Shown here: piece by piece, positions 5,956 to 6,558 of the stretch
Layout of the letters: every line of letters begins with the position of its first letter
Position numbering within the stretch: the first letter of the stretch is position 1
Source: an uncultured Pseudomonadota bacterium
Lineage (GTDB): Bacteria > Pseudomonadota > Gammaproteobacteria > Burkholderiales > Methylophilaceae
Direction: 5' to 3'
DNA length: 6,558 nt
NCBI GenBank assembly: GCA_903854305.1
Contig: CAINWC010000444.1
Location: forward strand, 1 to 6,558
Position numbers and translations under genes: made by a program
The notes under the pieces: model-generated
The model's database searches: none
The model's input: only the letters and a program-made list of their open reading frames with translations
What the model was told of the DNA's origin: nothing

Positions 5956-6187
5956 CCTCTGATATGAATTAAACACAAAATAGCTCAATAAATTACAATG
6001 AAGTAGAGTCGCTTATTTAGTAAAACGTGCATTTTTAAAAGCTCAATCTGAATATATTTTCTTACGAATCGATCATGCAATTTAACAAAGTTTATTTTGG
6101 TAAAGAAGTGTAAATCGAGCCTAGAAAAAATAAGCTCTATCATATAATTGTTAGCCTGTTTACCTAATATACCAAAGGTCTTATTGA
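5956..6187 (+). promoter_or_regulatory. AT-rich gap with a likely promoter for the DUF3391 gene
   Basis: This 232-base gap has no supported gene. A perfect TATAAT at 6143-6148 would start transcription near 6155, giving a leader of about 33 bases with AAGG at 6175-6178 as ribosome site; no good -35 is seen. TTTGGTA (6096-6102) can pair with TACCAAA (6170-6176), which touches that ribosome site, but it lies upstream of the predicted transcript start. I could not find a GC-rich stem with a T run to end rsgA transcription, so readthrough is possible. Confidence 0.4.
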
Positions 6188-6558
6188 GTGAATAATATTC
6201 GTCGACAAAAAATACAAACAGCCGAACTAGATATTGGTATGTATGTATGCGAGCTCGACAGGCCTTGGCTAGGCACCCCATTCATGCTTGAAGGTCTACT
6301 CATTGAAGAGCAAGAACAAATACTTCAAATTGCAAATTTGTGTGAATTTGTTTATGTAGACCTAACAGTCTCGGTGGGCAATTACTTCACAACTCCGCCA
6401 AAAGAGAATATTGCTCCTGAACGTAAAAGCATCATTGCACGTATAAATCCTAAGGAAGATTCAACGACTATTTTGATGAAGAAGCAAGGTAATGACCTTG
6501 CCGAATTAAATACGAACGAAGCCAAATTTTCATTTTTTGATATTTTAAAAGAAATTAA
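6188..6558 (+). CDS. DUF3391 (HD-GYP N-terminal) protein, partial: probable cyclic-di-GMP phosphodiesterase
   Basis: The open frame gives 123 codons plus two bases and leaves the window without a stop, so only the N-terminal part is seen. Residues 7-35 (QKIQTAELDIGMYV, then CELDRPWLGTPFMLEG) are the signature of DUF3391, the domain that precedes an HD-GYP phosphodiesterase domain in many proteobacteria. The segment that follows (ILQIANLCEFVYVDLTVSVG) fits the DUF3391 end, where the family usually has a CEYVYVD-like strand. The HD-GYP domain itself is beyond the window, so catalytic activity is inferred from family architecture. The GTG at 6188 is the start: a TGA lies in frame directly before it, AAGG is 9 bases upstream, and homologues begin about 15 residues before the GMYV motif. 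A hydrophilic linker follows at about 68-112. No membrane segment or signal peptide is visible. Confidence 0.85.
   Translation, partial: MNNIRRQKIQTAELDIGMYVCELDRPWLGTPFMLEGLLIEEQEQILQIANLCEFVYVDLTVSVGNYFTTPPKENIAPERKSIIARINPKEDSTTILMKKQGNDLAELNTNEAKFSFFDILKEI

Noticed and set aside
5985..6281. 98-codon minus-strand open frame across the gap before the DUF3391 gene
   Set aside because: It lies over AT-rich sequence and the well-supported DUF3391 N-terminus, has biased low-complexity residues (many Phe, Tyr, Ile, Leu) and no recognisable motif.

Overview
The window looks like chromosomal DNA from an AT-leaning betaproteobacterium. Protein sequence style (the oligoribonuclease [10 protein letters not shown] motif, the RsgA and Ste24-like peptidase sequences) and the gene order orn / M48 peptidase / small cytochrome c / rsgA suggest the Methylophilaceae (Methylotenera-like methylotrophs). 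This placement is inferred from memory of these families and was not tested by a search.

Layout. Positions 1-453 hold the 3' end of a large CdiA / filamentous-haemagglutinin-type exoprotein. It carries a VENN-like pre-toxin region but no recognisable toxin domain after it, and no immunity gene follows. Its last codons overlap, tail to tail, a minus-strand pair: crcB (fluoride channel, 725-1108) and a DUF190 gene (397-723), separated by a single base. A short divergent promoter region (1109-1190) separates crcB from glgA (1191-2651, glycogen synthase, TTG start), which ends at a strong intrinsic terminator (2744-2771). The minus-strand orn gene (2791-3351) follows. It is divergent from a plus-strand cluster of three closely spaced genes: an M48/Ste24-like membrane zinc protease (3451-4710), a small secreted monohaem cytochrome c (4732-5040) and rsgA (5050-5955, ribosome-assembly GTPase, TTG start). 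After a 232-base AT-rich gap, a GTG-started gene with the DUF3391 domain typical of HD-GYP cyclic-di-GMP phosphodiesterases begins at 6188 and runs off the window end.

How the parts fit together. Most of the window is housekeeping: fluoride export, glycogen synthesis, nanoRNA/pGpG turnover (Orn), membrane protein quality control, and 30S maturation. Orn degrades pGpG, the product of cyclic-di-GMP hydrolysis, so its presence about 3 kb from a probable HD-GYP gene is thematically neat, but they are not in one operon. The most unusual spot is the 397-453 junction, where a toxin-delivery gene seems to have been cut off and joined to the 3' end of the DUF190 gene, so that each reading frame stops inside sequence belonging to the other. 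The small cytochrome is second: its C-terminal RNCN motif makes the sixth haem ligand uncertain. I see no CRISPR array, tRNA, rRNA, transposase or complete new defence system.
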